NCBI GenBank assembly: GCA_965221935.1
Contig: CBDCSZ010000001.1
Coordinates: 146,470 to 210,469, forward strand
Origin: JAPOXR01 sp965221935
GTDB lineage: Bacteria > Pseudomonadota > Alphaproteobacteria > Rhodobacterales > Rhodobacteraceae
Direction: 5' to 3'
Length of the DNA: 64,000 nucleotides
Below the pieces are notes generated by a model. The model was given only the letters and a program-made list of their open reading frames with translations. It searched no databases and was not told the origin of the DNA. Positions 45,472 to 54,539 of this stretch are shown piece by piece; position 1 is the first letter of the stretch, and every line of letters begins with the position of its first letter. A program made the position numbers and the translations under genes.

Positions 45472-47301
45472 ATGTTCATTCGACAGACCAAGACCGGCGC
45501 CGCCAGCGACGGCAGCGACCAAATCACCTTCCGCCTGGTCGAGAACCGCCGCGAGGGGGACAGGATCCGTCAGCGCACCCTTCTCAATCTCGGGCGCCAT
45601 TTTGCAATCGGGCGCGGGCACTGGCCGGACCTGTGCCGACGCATCTCGGATCATCTCACCGGACAGACCGCCCTCGGCCTCGCCGATCCCGATCCGGGGA
45701 TCGAGGCCGAGGCCCGCAGAATCTCCGCCCTGCTGATTGGCCGCGGGAAAGACAGCGGCGGGGAAGGCGCGAAGCGGGACTGGCAGAGTGTTGATGTCAA
45801 TTCCGCCAGCGACAGCGACGGGCGCTCGGTCGGTGTCGAGCATGCCGGGCTCGAGGCGCTGTCCGGTCTCGGCCTGCCGGCATTGTTCGACGGTCTCGGT
45901 TTCAACCGCCGCCAGCGCTGCTGCGCCCTGGCGGCCATTGTCGCGCGCATGGCCGCGCCGAACTCGGAGCGGGCGACCAACTTCTGGCTGCGCCGGCACA
46001 GCGCCCTCGGCGAGATGCTCGGGATCGATTTCGGCGCTCTGAGCGACATGGCGCTCCACCGCGCCTCGGATCTGCTCCTTGCCCATCAGGACAGCATCGA
46101 GGATCACCTCTTCGCCCGGGCCCGGTCCCTGTTCGACCTCAAGCCGACGATCGCGCTGTACGATCTCACCAACACGTTCTATGAAGGCCGGGCGCCAATC
46201 CAGCCCAAGGCGCGGCGCGGGCATTCGAAGGAACGGCGCAGCGACTGCCCGCTGCTTTCGCTTGGCCTGGTTCTCGATGCCAGCGGCTTTGTCCGGCGCA
46301 GCCGGGTGTTTGCCGGCAATGTCACCGAACACAGGACACTCACGCACATGCTCACCAGCCTCGGCGCTCCGGAAGGCGCGGTCGTCATCATGGACGGCGG
46401 CATCGCGACCGAGGACAACCTGCGGTGGCTGCGCGCCAGCGCCTATCGCTGTCCCGTGGTCTCACGCACCACCAAGCGGGTCTTCGATTCCGACGAGGCC
46501 AGGGCAATCACGACCGCGTCATGCGACAAGGTCGCCATCTACAAGGAATCCGTCACCCGCGAGGAAGAGGACGGCACGGAATACAAGGAGTCCTGGCTGC
46601 GGCGCCTTTCCGAAGCCCGGGCGGAAAAGGAACGCGGCATCATCAATCGTTTCAGGACACGTCTCGAAGACGGCCTGAAGAAACTGCATGACGGCCTCTC
46701 CCGCCCCAGGACCCGCAAGAAGCTTGACGACATCCAGCGCCGGATCGGGCGGCTTGCAAAGGAAAACGCGCGGGTCGCCCGGCATTACGAGATCACCGTC
46801 ACCCCCGACAGCGCCGGAACCAAGGCAACAGCCATCACCTGGAACCTCAACCCCGCCGACAATTCCATGCTGACCCACCCCGGGGTCTGCTGTCTGCGCA
46901 GCAACATCCTCGACTGGCCGGCAGAGACCATGTGGCAGACCTGCGCGACCCTCACCGACGCCGAAGCCGTGTTCCGCTCGTTGAAATCCGAGCTCGGCCT
47001 GCGTCCGATCTTCCATCACAAACAGGGGCGCGCCGACGCTCACCTGTTCATCTCAGTCCTCGCCTATCAGGCAGTCCAGACACTGCGCAGACCCATGAAA
47101 GCGGCAAACATCCACGACAGCTGGACGACGGCGCGCCAGACGCTTGCGACACTGCAGCGCACGACAACCAGCTTCAGGCGCCGTGACGGCAGGACCCTGC
47201 ATGTCCGCAAGACCGCATCCGCCTCCCCCGAACAGGCGGAGATCTACCGGGCGATGGGCCTCGCGCCGCCGCCCAGGAACCTCGCCAAGACCATCGTCTG
47301 A
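45472..47301 (+). CDS. IS1634-family transposase
   Basis: 609 residues, intact DDE transposase. Likely catalytic segments: LYDLTNTFYEG near residue 225 (first Asp), VVIMDGGIATEDN near 305 (second Asp), and FRSLKSELGLRPIFHH near 500 (Glu). N-terminal FIRQTKTGAASDGSDQ is characteristic of this family. The insertion is oriented so that transcription runs toward tctC. Full length and no internal stop suggest the element may be active. It belongs to the same broad family as the degenerate copy at 8481 but is clearly a different element. Confidence 0.9.
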   Translation: MFIRQTKTGAASDGSDQITFRLVENRREGDRIRQRTLLNLGRHFAIGRGHWPDLCRRISDHLTGQTALGLADPDPGIEAEARRISALLIGRGKDSGGEGAKRDWQSVDVNSASDSDGRSVGVEHAGLEALSGLGLPALFDGLGFNRRQRCCALAAIVARMAAPNSERATNFWLRRHSALGEMLGIDFGALSDMALHRASDLLLAHQDSIEDHLFARARSLFDLKPTIALYDLTNTFYEGRAPIQPKARRGHSKERRSDCPLLSLGLVLDASGFVRRSRVFAGNVTEHRTLTHMLTSLGAPEGAVVIMDGGIATEDNLRWLRASAYRCPVVSRTTKRVFDSDEARAITTASCDKVAIYKESVTREEEDGTEYKESWLRRLSEARAEKERGIINRFRTRLEDGLKKLHDGLSRPRTRKKLDDIQRRIGRLAKENARVARHYEITVTPDSAGTKATAITWNLNPADNSMLTHPGVCCLRSNILDWPAETMWQTCATLTDAEAVFRSLKSELGLRPIFHHKQGRADAHLFISVLAYQAVQTLRRPMKAANIHDSWTTARQTLATLQRTTTSFRRRDGRTLHVRKTASASPEQAEIYRAMGLAPPPRNLAKTIV

Positions 47302-47323
47302 ACCGATTCCGGCAATTCGTGGC

Positions 47324-47343
47324 GGCGGCCCGAAACGGCCGCC
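47324..47343 (+). terminator. Possible hairpin after the IS1634 transposase
   Basis: GGCGGCC (47324-47330), loop CGAAAC, GGCCGCC (47337-47343), a 7-bp perfect stem 22 bases after the transposase stop. No T-tract follows, so rho-independent termination is only a possibility. Confidence 0.35.
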
Positions 47344-47748
47344 TCTCCGGATTGTAGTGCCATTCGGATTTTTTACCCGTTTGAAATCAACGCGTTACGC
47401 ACTACAATGTTAAAGATGGGCTAACAACCGCTCCCGCGGTGTGAGCCAATTCGTATGCCAATGCCGTTCGAGGAGTCTGTAAACAGAAACTGGGTTTGAT
47501 CGGAATTCGGTCCGACGCAGGTTCTGACCCAAAAAAACTTAGGAGCGAAAATATGAATTCCACGGTTCGTATGAGTGTGCTGACCGGTGCGTTGGTCGGT
47601 GGGCTGAGTGTTGCTGGATCCGCATTCGCAGCCGAATGCATAGCCCCCGCCAACCCAGGCGGCGGATGGGATTTTACTTGTAGAACAATAGGTAAGATCA
47701 TGTATGACATCGGCGCTGTCGACAAGCCGATCTAGGTCACCAACATGG

Positions 47749-47758
47749 CCGGCGGCGG
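47749..47758 (+). repeat. Target-site duplication, left copy (CCGGCGGCGG)
   Basis: 10-base direct repeat flanking the IS in tctC; right copy at 49398-49407. Using this duplication restores the tctC reading frame, which supports the boundary placement despite the repetitive GGC context. Confidence 0.8.
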
Positions 47759-49397
47759 CAGTAATTCTAATTTTGGATTTTTGAGTTTTTAACGTGTTGT
47801 ATCACAACGGTTTTTTGGCCCGGGGGAATTTTTTTCCGCCGCAGGCGGCTGCGCGCCGGCGGTTCCCCGGCGGCGGGCGAATCACCTGCCGCCGACGCCG
47901 CTCCGGCCGCCGGCTCCTGGGGAAAAGGCGCGGAGAAGACCTGTAAGTTGTTGTTTTTGCTTACATTTGTACAAATTTTTGATATGTGCATAATGCGGCG
48001 CCATGTCCCCGCTGGCCGGATACATCGCCGACATGCGCGAACTCTGCGCATCCGCCCCGGACCGCAGGACCGGCGCCAACGCCCGCCTGGAGATGGCCGA
48101 CATCGGAATGGCGGCCTTCGCCGTCTTCTTCCTGCAGTGCCCGTCCTTCCTGGCGGCGCAGGCGCAGCTCCAGTCCCGCCAGGGACGGTCCAACGCCCGG
48201 ACCCTGTTCGGCATTGACCGGCTGCCGACCGACAGCCACATCCGCAGCGTGCTCGACGGCGTGCCGCCGGAGCGCTTCGATTCCATCTTCACCCGGACCG
48301 TCGACCAGCTGGACCGCCAGGGCGCCCTTGACCAGCTGCGCCGGCTTGACGGGCGGCTGCTGATCGCCCTTGACGGCACCGAGTATTTCACCTCCTGCAG
48401 CATCGGCTGCCGGAACTGCTCGCAGCGGAAACTGGCGGACGGGCGGACACAGAACTTCCACGCCGTGCTCGGCGCCAGCATCGTCGCCCCGGGAACCTCG
48501 CGCCTCCTGCCGCTGCCGCCGGAGTTCATCCGCCCGCAGGACGGGGCTGAGAAACAGGACTGCGAGATCAACGCCGCCAAGCGCTGGCTGCGGCGGACCG
48601 GATCCGGCCTGGCCCGGCTCAGACCGGTTTATCTCGGCGACGACCTCTACTGCCGCCAGCCGCTCTGCGAGGCCGTGCTGGCCGCCGGCGGAAGCTTCAT
48701 CCTGACCTGCAAGCCGAGCTCGCACACAACGCTTTACGAGTATATTCAAGGGGTTGAGACCGGCTGTCTGACCCGGACCGAGGGCCGGAAAAAGAAAAAG
48801 CGCCGGCTGCGCTACCGCTGGATGAGCGGTCTGCCGATCCGTGACGGAAAGGACGCGCTGGAAGTCAACTGGTTCGAAGTCACCATCACATCGCCGTCCG
48901 GAAAGCGGCTCTACCGCAACAGCTTCGCCACCGACCTCCCGGTCGGCCCGGACAGCGTCGCCGAACTGGCCGACTGCGCCCGGGCCCGGTGGAAAGTGGA
49001 GAACAACACCTTCAAGGCTCTCAAGGACGGCTACCATCTCGAGCACAACTTCGGGCACGGCAAGGAAACCCTGGCCAGCCTGCTGGCGACCTTCAACCTG
49101 ATCGCGTTCCTGATGCAGAGCGCCTGCGACCTGGTCTGCGAAAGCTGGCAGGAGGCCCGGGCAAAGCTCGCCGCCCGCTACCGGCTTCTTGACAACCTGA
49201 AGTTCCTGACCGTCTACGTCGTGCACGACGACTGGGACGCCGTGATGCGGACAATCATCACCGGCGAGCTGCCGGAAAAGCCTCCGTAACCGGAACCGGC
49301 AGCCCCGCCCCTTCCGCCGAAACACAGTAGAAATCCGCCCGGAAACGCAGCCGAAAATGAAGAAAAAACCGATGTGAACGCATAATTGGAATTACTG
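47759..49397 (+). mobile_element. IS4-like insertion sequence, copy 1 (1639 bp)
   Basis: 1639-base element with ends CAGTAATTCTAATTTTG at left and, reversed, CAGTAATTCCAATTATG at right (15 of 17 identical). It encodes one transposase (48003-49289). Inside the left end are the palindromes GTTGT-ATC-ACAAC and ATTTGTACAAAT just upstream of the transposase. A nearly identical copy lies at 62299-63937 in the opposite orientation. A 10-base target duplication flanks it. It disrupts tctC. Confidence 0.93.
48003..49289 (+). CDS. IS4-like transposase, copy 1
   Basis: 428 residues, DDE-type transposase. Likely catalytic segments: LLIALDGTEYFTS near residue 120 (first Asp), VYLGDDLYCRQPL near 217 (second Asp), and ARWKVENNTFKALKDGYH near 328 (Glu within a YREK-like helix), followed by LEHNFGHGKETL. 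CxxC motif SCSIGCRNC near residue 138 may bind metal. Differs from the copy at 62407-63693 by at least two residues (Gln/Arg near 102 and Arg/Gln near 265). A long open frame on the opposite strand is a codon-bias shadow. Confidence 0.88.
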   Translation: MSPLAGYIADMRELCASAPDRRTGANARLEMADIGMAAFAVFFLQCPSFLAAQAQLQSRQGRSNARTLFGIDRLPTDSHIRSVLDGVPPERFDSIFTRTVDQLDRQGALDQLRRLDGRLLIALDGTEYFTSCSIGCRNCSQRKLADGRTQNFHAVLGASIVAPGTSRLLPLPPEFIRPQDGAEKQDCEINAAKRWLRRTGSGLARLRPVYLGDDLYCRQPLCEAVLAAGGSFILTCKPSSHTTLYEYIQGVETGCLTRTEGRKKKKRRLRYRWMSGLPIRDGKDALEVNWFEVTITSPSGKRLYRNSFATDLPVGPDSVAELADCARARWKVENNTFKALKDGYHLEHNFGHGKETLASLLATFNLIAFLMQSACDLVCESWQEARAKLAARYRLLDNLKFLTVYVVHDDWDAVMRTIITGELPEKPP

Positions 49398-50172
49398 CCG
49401 GCGGCGGCGGCGGGCTTGCTTTCAGTCACGTCGTGAACGAACGCAGCGACGATGCCGAACTGATTGTCGCGGCGTCATCCGCGACTGCCACCAGACTTGC
49501 GCAAAACGCGTATGGCGGCATGACAGCCGATCAGGTGCAGTTTCTCGGCGCCATCGGCGCTGACCCCGGCATCATCGCCGTGGCCAAAGACTCTCCCTAC
49601 ATGTCGCTGAACGATTTGCTTGACGCGGTGATTGCCGATCCTTCCTCAGTGACATTCGCGGGCGGCTCGGCAACGGGTGGATTTGACCACCTAAAGGTGC
49701 TGATGGCCTTGGGAAGAGCCGGATTTAACGACGTCACCGCGGTCAAATACATTGGCGTCGACGGCGGCGGAGATGCGATCACGCAGACCATCGGCGGCCA
49801 CACCCAGGCCATGACCGGAGACATGTCGGAGGTTGTCGGGTTCCTCGCTGCCGACGAAATCAGGGTGGTCGCAGTGTTCACCGAGGAGCGCGTGCCGGGA
49901 TTCGAACAGATCCCGACGGCTAGGGAGCAGGGCATTGACATTGTCTCCGTCAACTGGCGCGGCCTCTATGTGCCAAAGGGCATTTCCGAAGACGCCTACA
50001 ACGGGTGGTCGGAAGCTCTCGCCAATGTCGGCGCCTCCGAGGAGTGGCAGCAGGCCATGGTGGCGAACGGTCTGGCTCCGTTCACAAAAGTCGGAAGAGA
50101 TTTTCAGGATTATGTGAATGGCGTGATAGGCGAGATTGAAACGCTGTCCCGCGAAATCGGTGTGATCCAATA

Positions 50173-50613
50173 GTGCTCACCGACCGCATTTTCGGTTTGG
50201 GAATTATTGTCGTCGCGCTCTTCTACCTGTGGAGCGCGGCGCACATCCAGCTTGGTTTTTTGTCCGATCCCGTGGGATCGCGCACATTCCCTTATGTCAT
50301 TGGCGGCATTGCCTTGCTGTGTGCGGCGGTGTTTGTCCTGAAACCGGATCCTGACCCGCAATGGCCGAAACTTCCCATCCTCGCCAAGATCGCTGTTTCG
50401 GTATTGGTCATGTATGCTTTTTCGCAGACGCTTAAACCGTTCGGATTCATTGTGCCGGCGGCCATCGCGTCCGCATGTCTGAGTTATCTTATCACGCCCC
50501 GGCCGGTCGCCGCGGCGGTGACCGGCGCGGCGCTGTCGGTCGGGCTTTACACCGTGTTCAACGTCGCTCTCGGTCTCAGCCTGTCACCCTTCGGAAGGTT
50601 TTTTGCGGGCTGA
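50173..50613 (+). CDS. tctB: Tripartite tricarboxylate transporter, small membrane subunit TctB
   Basis: 146 residues, GTG 50173 within the tctC stop overlap. Four hydrophobic segments (GLGIIVVALFYLWSA, TFPYVIGGIALLCAAVFVL, AKIAVSVLVMYAFSQTL, the last two AAVTGAALSVGLYTVFNVALG). The TctB subunit accompanies TctA in proton-linked uptake of citrate-like carboxylates. Its start depends on translation from tctC, which is broken, so expression may be reduced unless an internal promoter exists. Confidence 0.85.
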   Translation: MLTDRIFGLGIIVVALFYLWSAAHIQLGFLSDPVGSRTFPYVIGGIALLCAAVFVLKPDPDPQWPKLPILAKIAVSVLVMYAFSQTLKPFGFIVPAAIASACLSYLITPRPVAAAVTGAALSVGLYTVFNVALGLSLSPFGRFFAG

Positions 50614-50625
50614 ACGGCAGACACT

Positions 50626-52131
50626 GTGGAACTCTACCAAAATCTTGCCCAGGGTTTCGCCGTCGCTCTGACCATGTCAAATCTGATACTCGCGGTCGCC
50701 GGGTGCTTCATGGGAACCATCATCGGGTCCCTGCCCGGTCTTGGCCCGTCGAACGGCGTCGCCATACTGATTCCGCTCGCTTTCACGCTCGGACTCGACG
50801 CAACCGAAGCCCTGGTGCTGATGACATCGGTGTATTACGGCGCGATGTACGGCGGCCGGATCTCGTCGATCCTGCTCAACATTCCCGGCGACGAACCCGC
50901 TTTGATGACGACATTGGACGGATATCCGATGGCCAGGCAGGGCCGCGCCGGAGACGCTCTTGTTCTGTCCGGCGTCGCGTCCTTTGTCGGCGCGCTGCTG
51001 GCGACCATCGGCCTGATGCTGCTGGCGCCGATCCTGGCGAGAATCGCATACCTGTTTGGCCCGTCCGAGTATTTCGCCCTCTATCTGCTGGCCTTCTGCA
51101 CACTTGGCGGGCTGTCGTCGCGCAACCAGGCAAAGGCGGCGCTGGCAGCGCTGCTCGGTCTGGGCATTGCAATGATCGGCCTCGACAACTCGACCGGACT
51201 GCCGCGCTTCACCTATGGCGAACTCCATCTGATGGACGGCGTCGACTTTCTTGTGGCCATCGTCGGCCTGTTCGCGGTTTCGGAAGTGTTCATGTTTCTC
51301 GAAAGCCACGGGAAAAGCTCCGCCATCGGCGTGGCGCTGGATAAGATCACGGTGCCGGTCCGGGATATCGTCAATAGTTTCCCGGCAATGCTGCGCTCGA
51401 CCGGGATCGGTTTTGTCGCCGGAGTGCTTCCCGGCGCCGGCGCGTCGCTCGGGAGTTTCCTGGCCTACATGGCGGAGAAGGCGGTCGCCAGGGACAAGGA
51501 AAGTTTCGGAACCGGCAATCCGCGCGGCGTCGCGGCGCCTGAGTCGGGGAACAATGCGGCTGCCGGCGGCGCCCTCGTGCCGATGCTGACCCTCGGCGTG
51601 CCCGGCTCCGGCACCACCGCGGTTCTGCTGGCGCTGCTGTTGACCTTGAACATCACGCCGGGGCCGCTGCTCTTTGAAGAGCGTCCTGAAGTCGTGTGGG
51701 GATTGATTGCGGCCCTGCTCATCGCGAATTTCGTGCTGCTCATCATGAATGTGCCGATGGTGCGGCTGTTCGTTTATATTCTGTCGGTGCCTCCCGGCGT
51801 GCTTCTTCCGGGAATCATGATGGTTTCGTTCGCCGGCATCTATTCGCTTTCCGGAAGCAGCTTCGATCTTGTGTTGATGGTTGTGTTCGGCCTCCTCGGC
51901 TATCTGTGCCGCAAAATCGATGTGCCCACGGTGCCGATCATTCTCGGCATCCTGCTGGGCAACAAGATGGAGGACAGTCTGCGCCGGGCGATGGTGATTT
52001 CGGATGGCGATTGGACATATCTGTTTTCGTCGGGAATCTCAGTCGGGCTGTGGATGGCGGCGATTGTGGGATTTGTCGCCCCGATGTTTCTGCGCCCCCT
52101 GTTGAAGAGGCCTCAGAGGCCGAAGGACTGA
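50626..52131 (+). CDS. tctA: Tripartite tricarboxylate transporter, large membrane subunit TctA
   Basis: 501 residues with about ten or more hydrophobic segments. Family motif GSLPGLGPSNGVAILIPLAF near residue 38, YGGRISSILLNIPGDEPALMTTLDGYPMA near 78, GVLPGAGASLGSFLAYM near 265, and GVPGSGTTAVLL near 325. Main transport subunit for a small carboxylate (citrate class). GTG start 50626, 12 bases after tctB. Intact, but without its binding protein TctC the system would not work unless another TctC acts with it. Confidence 0.92.
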   Translation: MELYQNLAQGFAVALTMSNLILAVAGCFMGTIIGSLPGLGPSNGVAILIPLAFTLGLDATEALVLMTSVYYGAMYGGRISSILLNIPGDEPALMTTLDGYPMARQGRAGDALVLSGVASFVGALLATIGLMLLAPILARIAYLFGPSEYFALYLLAFCTLGGLSSRNQAKAALAALLGLGIAMIGLDNSTGLPRFTYGELHLMDGVDFLVAIVGLFAVSEVFMFLESHGKSSAIGVALDKITVPVRDIVNSFPAMLRSTGIGFVAGVLPGAGASLGSFLAYMAEKAVARDKESFGTGNPRGVAAPESGNNAAAGGALVPMLTLGVPGSGTTAVLLALLLTLNITPGPLLFEERPEVVWGLIAALLIANFVLLIMNVPMVRLFVYILSVPPGVLLPGIMMVSFAGIYSLSGSSFDLVLMVVFGLLGYLCRKIDVPTVPIILGILLGNKMEDSLRRAMVISDGDWTYLFSSGISVGLWMAAIVGFVAPMFLRPLLKRPQRPKD

Positions 52132-52132
52132 C

Positions 52133-53506
52133 ATGCCGACGCGGGTGCTGGTGCCCTCCGGCGTGCTTGGCCTCGGGTTTGACAAAAACGCCCTGGCGCT
52201 TGGCGTGGACGGGAAACCTGACATCATTGCCATTGACGGAGGCTCGACCGACAGCGGACCGTACTATCTCGGCGCCGGTGTCTCGAAATACTCGCAGGCC
52301 GCGACACTTGCCGAATGGAAGCAGCTGATGGCCGCCCGCGCGGCAGCTGACGCGCCGCTGGTGCTGACGACGGCCGGCACTTGCGGCGTCAACCGCTGCG
52401 TCGACTGGATGCTGGATCTCACCCGCGCCGCGGCAGCGGAACTGGGGCAGACTCTGCGCGTGGCCACACTGTATTCGGCACAGAACCCGATCGATATTGC
52501 CGAGGCGTTTGACGGTCAGCGGGTCTGCGGTCTCGCCGACGCGGCGGATATCGAACGCGGCGATATTCTCAGTTGCGTCAATATCGTTGCCCTCGCCGGC
52601 GTCGAGCAGATCGGCGCGGCAATTGAAACCGGGGCCGAGATCGTCATTGCCGGACGCGCGACAGACACGTCGGGCATCGCCGCGCTGCCCATCATGAATG
52701 GCGCACATGTCGGAGCCGCCTGGCATGGCGCAAAAATTGCTGAATGCGGGGCTTTGTGTTCCACCCGGCCGATGAGCGGTGTGATTTCTGTCGATTTCGA
52801 TGACACCGGCTTTGAAGTTGAGCCGCTTGCCGACGGCGCGCGCTGCACACCGCACTCGGTGTCCGCCCACATGCTGTACGAGAACGCAGACCCGTTTGTC
52901 CTGATGGAGCCCGGCGGCCGGCTGGACGTTTCAAACGCCCGTTATGAACCGGTCAGCGACCGGCGCGTCCGGGTCACTGGTTCGGAGTGGCAACGCTCCG
53001 CCCGTTACACCGTCAAACTCGAGGGCGCGGCCCTCGCCGGGCACCAGACCACCATTCTCGCCCTGCTGCGCAACAGACGCTACGCATGCCATTGCCGCGA
53101 ATGGGTTGACCGGCTCCGCGCATTCGTAAGGCGCAGGATTGCGGAAAGAACGCAGTTCCGGCCATCGGACTATTCCCTGGAGTTTCGTCTCATTGGCGTC
53201 GATTCTGCGCTGGGCGAACTCGAGCGCCGGCAGGGGGAACCGGTGGAAGTCGGCGTTTTGTGCATCGTCACAGCGGCATCCCAGGATGCGGCCAATGAAA
53301 TCGCGCGGCTGATCAACCCCTTCATGCTGCATTTTCCGCTGACCGATGACGAGGAGCTGCCGACTTTCGCATTTCCCTATTCGCCGGCGGAAACCGAGCG
53401 CGGGCCCACATTTGAGTTCCGGCTCAGCCACGTGTTGGAGCTGGACAGTCCAATGGACGTGTTTGCGCTGGAAGTGCACGAAACAAGCCATGCCTCTCCT
53501 CGCTGA
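52133..53506 (+). CDS. AtuA-family (DUF1446) acyclic terpene utilisation-like protein
   Basis: 457 residues, AtuA/DUF1446 family. Features: RVLVPSGVLGLGFD at N-terminus, IDGGSTDSGPYYLG near residue 37, TAGTCGVNRCVDWM near 83, and AGRATDTSGIAALP near 172. The family is part of unusual acyclic terpene degradation and of other carboxylate pathways; biochemical activity is not settled. It overlaps the DUF4387 gene by 17 bases and follows tctA by 1 base, so all form one transport and catabolism operon. The substrate is likely the acid imported by TctABC. Confidence 0.82.
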   Translation: MPTRVLVPSGVLGLGFDKNALALGVDGKPDIIAIDGGSTDSGPYYLGAGVSKYSQAATLAEWKQLMAARAAADAPLVLTTAGTCGVNRCVDWMLDLTRAAAAELGQTLRVATLYSAQNPIDIAEAFDGQRVCGLADAADIERGDILSCVNIVALAGVEQIGAAIETGAEIVIAGRATDTSGIAALPIMNGAHVGAAWHGAKIAECGALCSTRPMSGVISVDFDDTGFEVEPLADGARCTPHSVSAHMLYENADPFVLMEPGGRLDVSNARYEPVSDRRVRVTGSEWQRSARYTVKLEGAALAGHQTTILALLRNRRYACHCREWVDRLRAFVRRRIAERTQFRPSDYSLEFRLIGVDSALGELERRQGEPVEVGVLCIVTAASQDAANEIARLINPFMLHFPLTDDEELPTFAFPYSPAETERGPTFEFRLSHVLELDSPMDVFALEVHETSHASPR

Positions 53507-53798
53507 CCTCGCGCTCAAGGTGAGGTCGAAGAATGCGGGCCCGTTCACCGCAACCGTGGATATTTTCTGCGGCACAGCGGAATCCTTCGAGACCCTCAGG
53601 CGGAGCGTGGACGAAGGCACGGTGGCGGAACTTTACAAGGTAAGTCTTGACTCGGTCAGAAAATTCGAGATCCCGCACCTCTATGTTCTGAAGTTCAGCT
53701 TTCCGCGCCCATCCGCGCAGGGCAGCCGCGCCGACCGCGATATGCACGCTGCGCAATTTGCCGAACTCTTGTTGGAGCTGCCAGTCGGCAGCGGATGA
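53490..53798 (+). CDS. DUF4387-family protein
   Basis: 102 residues, DUF4387: LALKVRSKNAGPFTATVDIFC near the N-terminus and IPHLYVLKFSFPRPSAQGSRADRDMHAAQ. ATG 53490 lies inside the AtuA gene (overlap 17 bases). In bacteria this family is typically encoded next to AtuA-type proteins and may form a complex with them. No known catalytic residues; function unknown. It ends 6 bases before the convergent ABC permease. Confidence 0.75.
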   Translation: MPLLADLALKVRSKNAGPFTATVDIFCGTAESFETLRRSVDEGTVAELYKVSLDSVRKFEIPHLYVLKFSFPRPSAQGSRADRDMHAAQFAELLLELPVGSG

Positions 53799-53804
53799 CG
53801 GCGG

Positions 53805-54539
53805 TCAGCGGCCCCGTTTTGTCCGCTGCGCCAGCCAGTCCACCCCCAGGTAAAGCGCGACCGCCATGATCCCAAGAACGATCATGGCGGCAAACATCAA
53901 ATCGGTTTTGGCCCGGCCGTTCGCCAACAGCATCAGATAGCCCAGACCTTTCGATGCTCCGACCCATTCCCCGATCACCGCGCCGATCGGCGCATAGACC
54001 GCGGCAAGCCTGAGACCGGATGCCAGGGCCGGCAGAGCCGCCGGCACCCGCACCATATACAACGTCCGTCTGCTGCTGCTTCCCATCGTCTGGGCAAGAT
54101 CCAGGAAACCCTTCGGGGTCTGCATCAGGCCGTCGAAAAACGACGAGGTCACCGGAAAATAGATAATCAGCACCGCCATGGCGACTTTCGACGGCAGCCC
54201 GTAGCCGAGCCAAAGCGTCAGCAGCGGGGCAAGGGCAAAAACCGGGACCGCCTGGGAGAACACGAGAACCGGGCGGAGCAGATTGCGGGCGGAGGTGGAC
54301 ACCGCGAGACCGATTGCGGTCGCAGCGCCGAGCGCCGAACCTATCGCCATGCCGAGGATCACTTCGGCCAGGGTAATCGCAGCGTGTTCGGCGATCAGCG
54401 CCCGGTTGTGCCACATGGAAGCCAGCACTTCGGTCGCGCTTGGCAGTATGAATTTCGGCAAACCGGACAAAACCGACAGGGTTTGCCAGCAAACGATCAG
54501 CAGCACCGCGGACAGAAAGGCGTTGCGAATCCCGGTCAT
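53805..54539 (-). CDS. ABC transporter permease, SsuC/ThiX type
   Basis: 244 residues, inner-membrane permease with six hydrophobic segments and the EAA loop VYAPIGAVIGEWVGASKGLG near residue 185 preceded by PKGFLDLAQTMGSSSRRTLYMVRVPAALPALASGL. Its start overlaps the ATPase stop (ATGA at 54536-54539). The pair resembles importers of pyrimidine precursors or sulfonates, but no binding protein is encoded beside it. The NMT1-type protein at 26264 could in principle serve it. Confidence 0.88.
   Translation of the reverse strand: MTGIRNAFLSAVLLIVCWQTLSVLSGLPKFILPSATEVLASMWHNRALIAEHAAITLAEVILGMAIGSALGAATAIGLAVSTSARNLLRPVLVFSQAVPVFALAPLLTLWLGYGLPSKVAMAVLIIYFPVTSSFFDGLMQTPKGFLDLAQTMGSSSRRTLYMVRVPAALPALASGLRLAAVYAPIGAVIGEWVGASKGLGYLMLLANGRAKTDLMFAAMIVLGIMAVALYLGVDWLAQRTKRGR

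Larger units (their letters stand above)
45306..47425 (+). mobile_element. IS1634-type insertion sequence, apparently complete
   Basis: About 2.12 kb bounded by imperfect 20-base inverted repeats: GCTAACCCATCTTTAACATT (45306-45325) and, on the other strand, GTTAGCCCATCTTTAACATT (47406-47425), 18 of 20 identical. It encloses one full transposase gene. TTGTAGTGCCAT occurs twice inside it as a direct repeat (45408-45419 and 47352-47363), one on each side of the gene. No clear target-site duplication: left flank AAGCG, right flank AACCG. It lies between glnD and the tctC start. Confidence 0.8.
47553..50173 (+). pseudogene. tctC: Tripartite tricarboxylate transporter binding protein (TctC), split by an IS and with an internal stop
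   Basis: ATG 47553 (AGGAG upstream) opens a signal peptide (MSVLTGALVGGLSVAGSAFA) and CIAPANPGGGWDFTCR. TAG at 47733-47735 interrupts the frame where relatives have Gln (IQVTNMAGG), then the IS at 47759-49397 interrupts the gene in the VTNMAGG-GGGLAF glycine stretch. Removing the IS plus one copy of the 10-base target duplication restores the original frame exactly, with the 3' part running to 50173. The periplasmic binding protein of the TctABC uptake system is therefore inactivated twice. tctB and tctA downstream are intact. Confidence 0.93.

Noticed and set aside
47961..49325. 454-codon open frame antisense to the IS4-like transposase (and its twin at 62371-63735)
   Set aside because: It mirrors the transposase in a GC-rich codon pattern, its translation has no recognisable family, and it is identical in both IS copies only because the DNA is.
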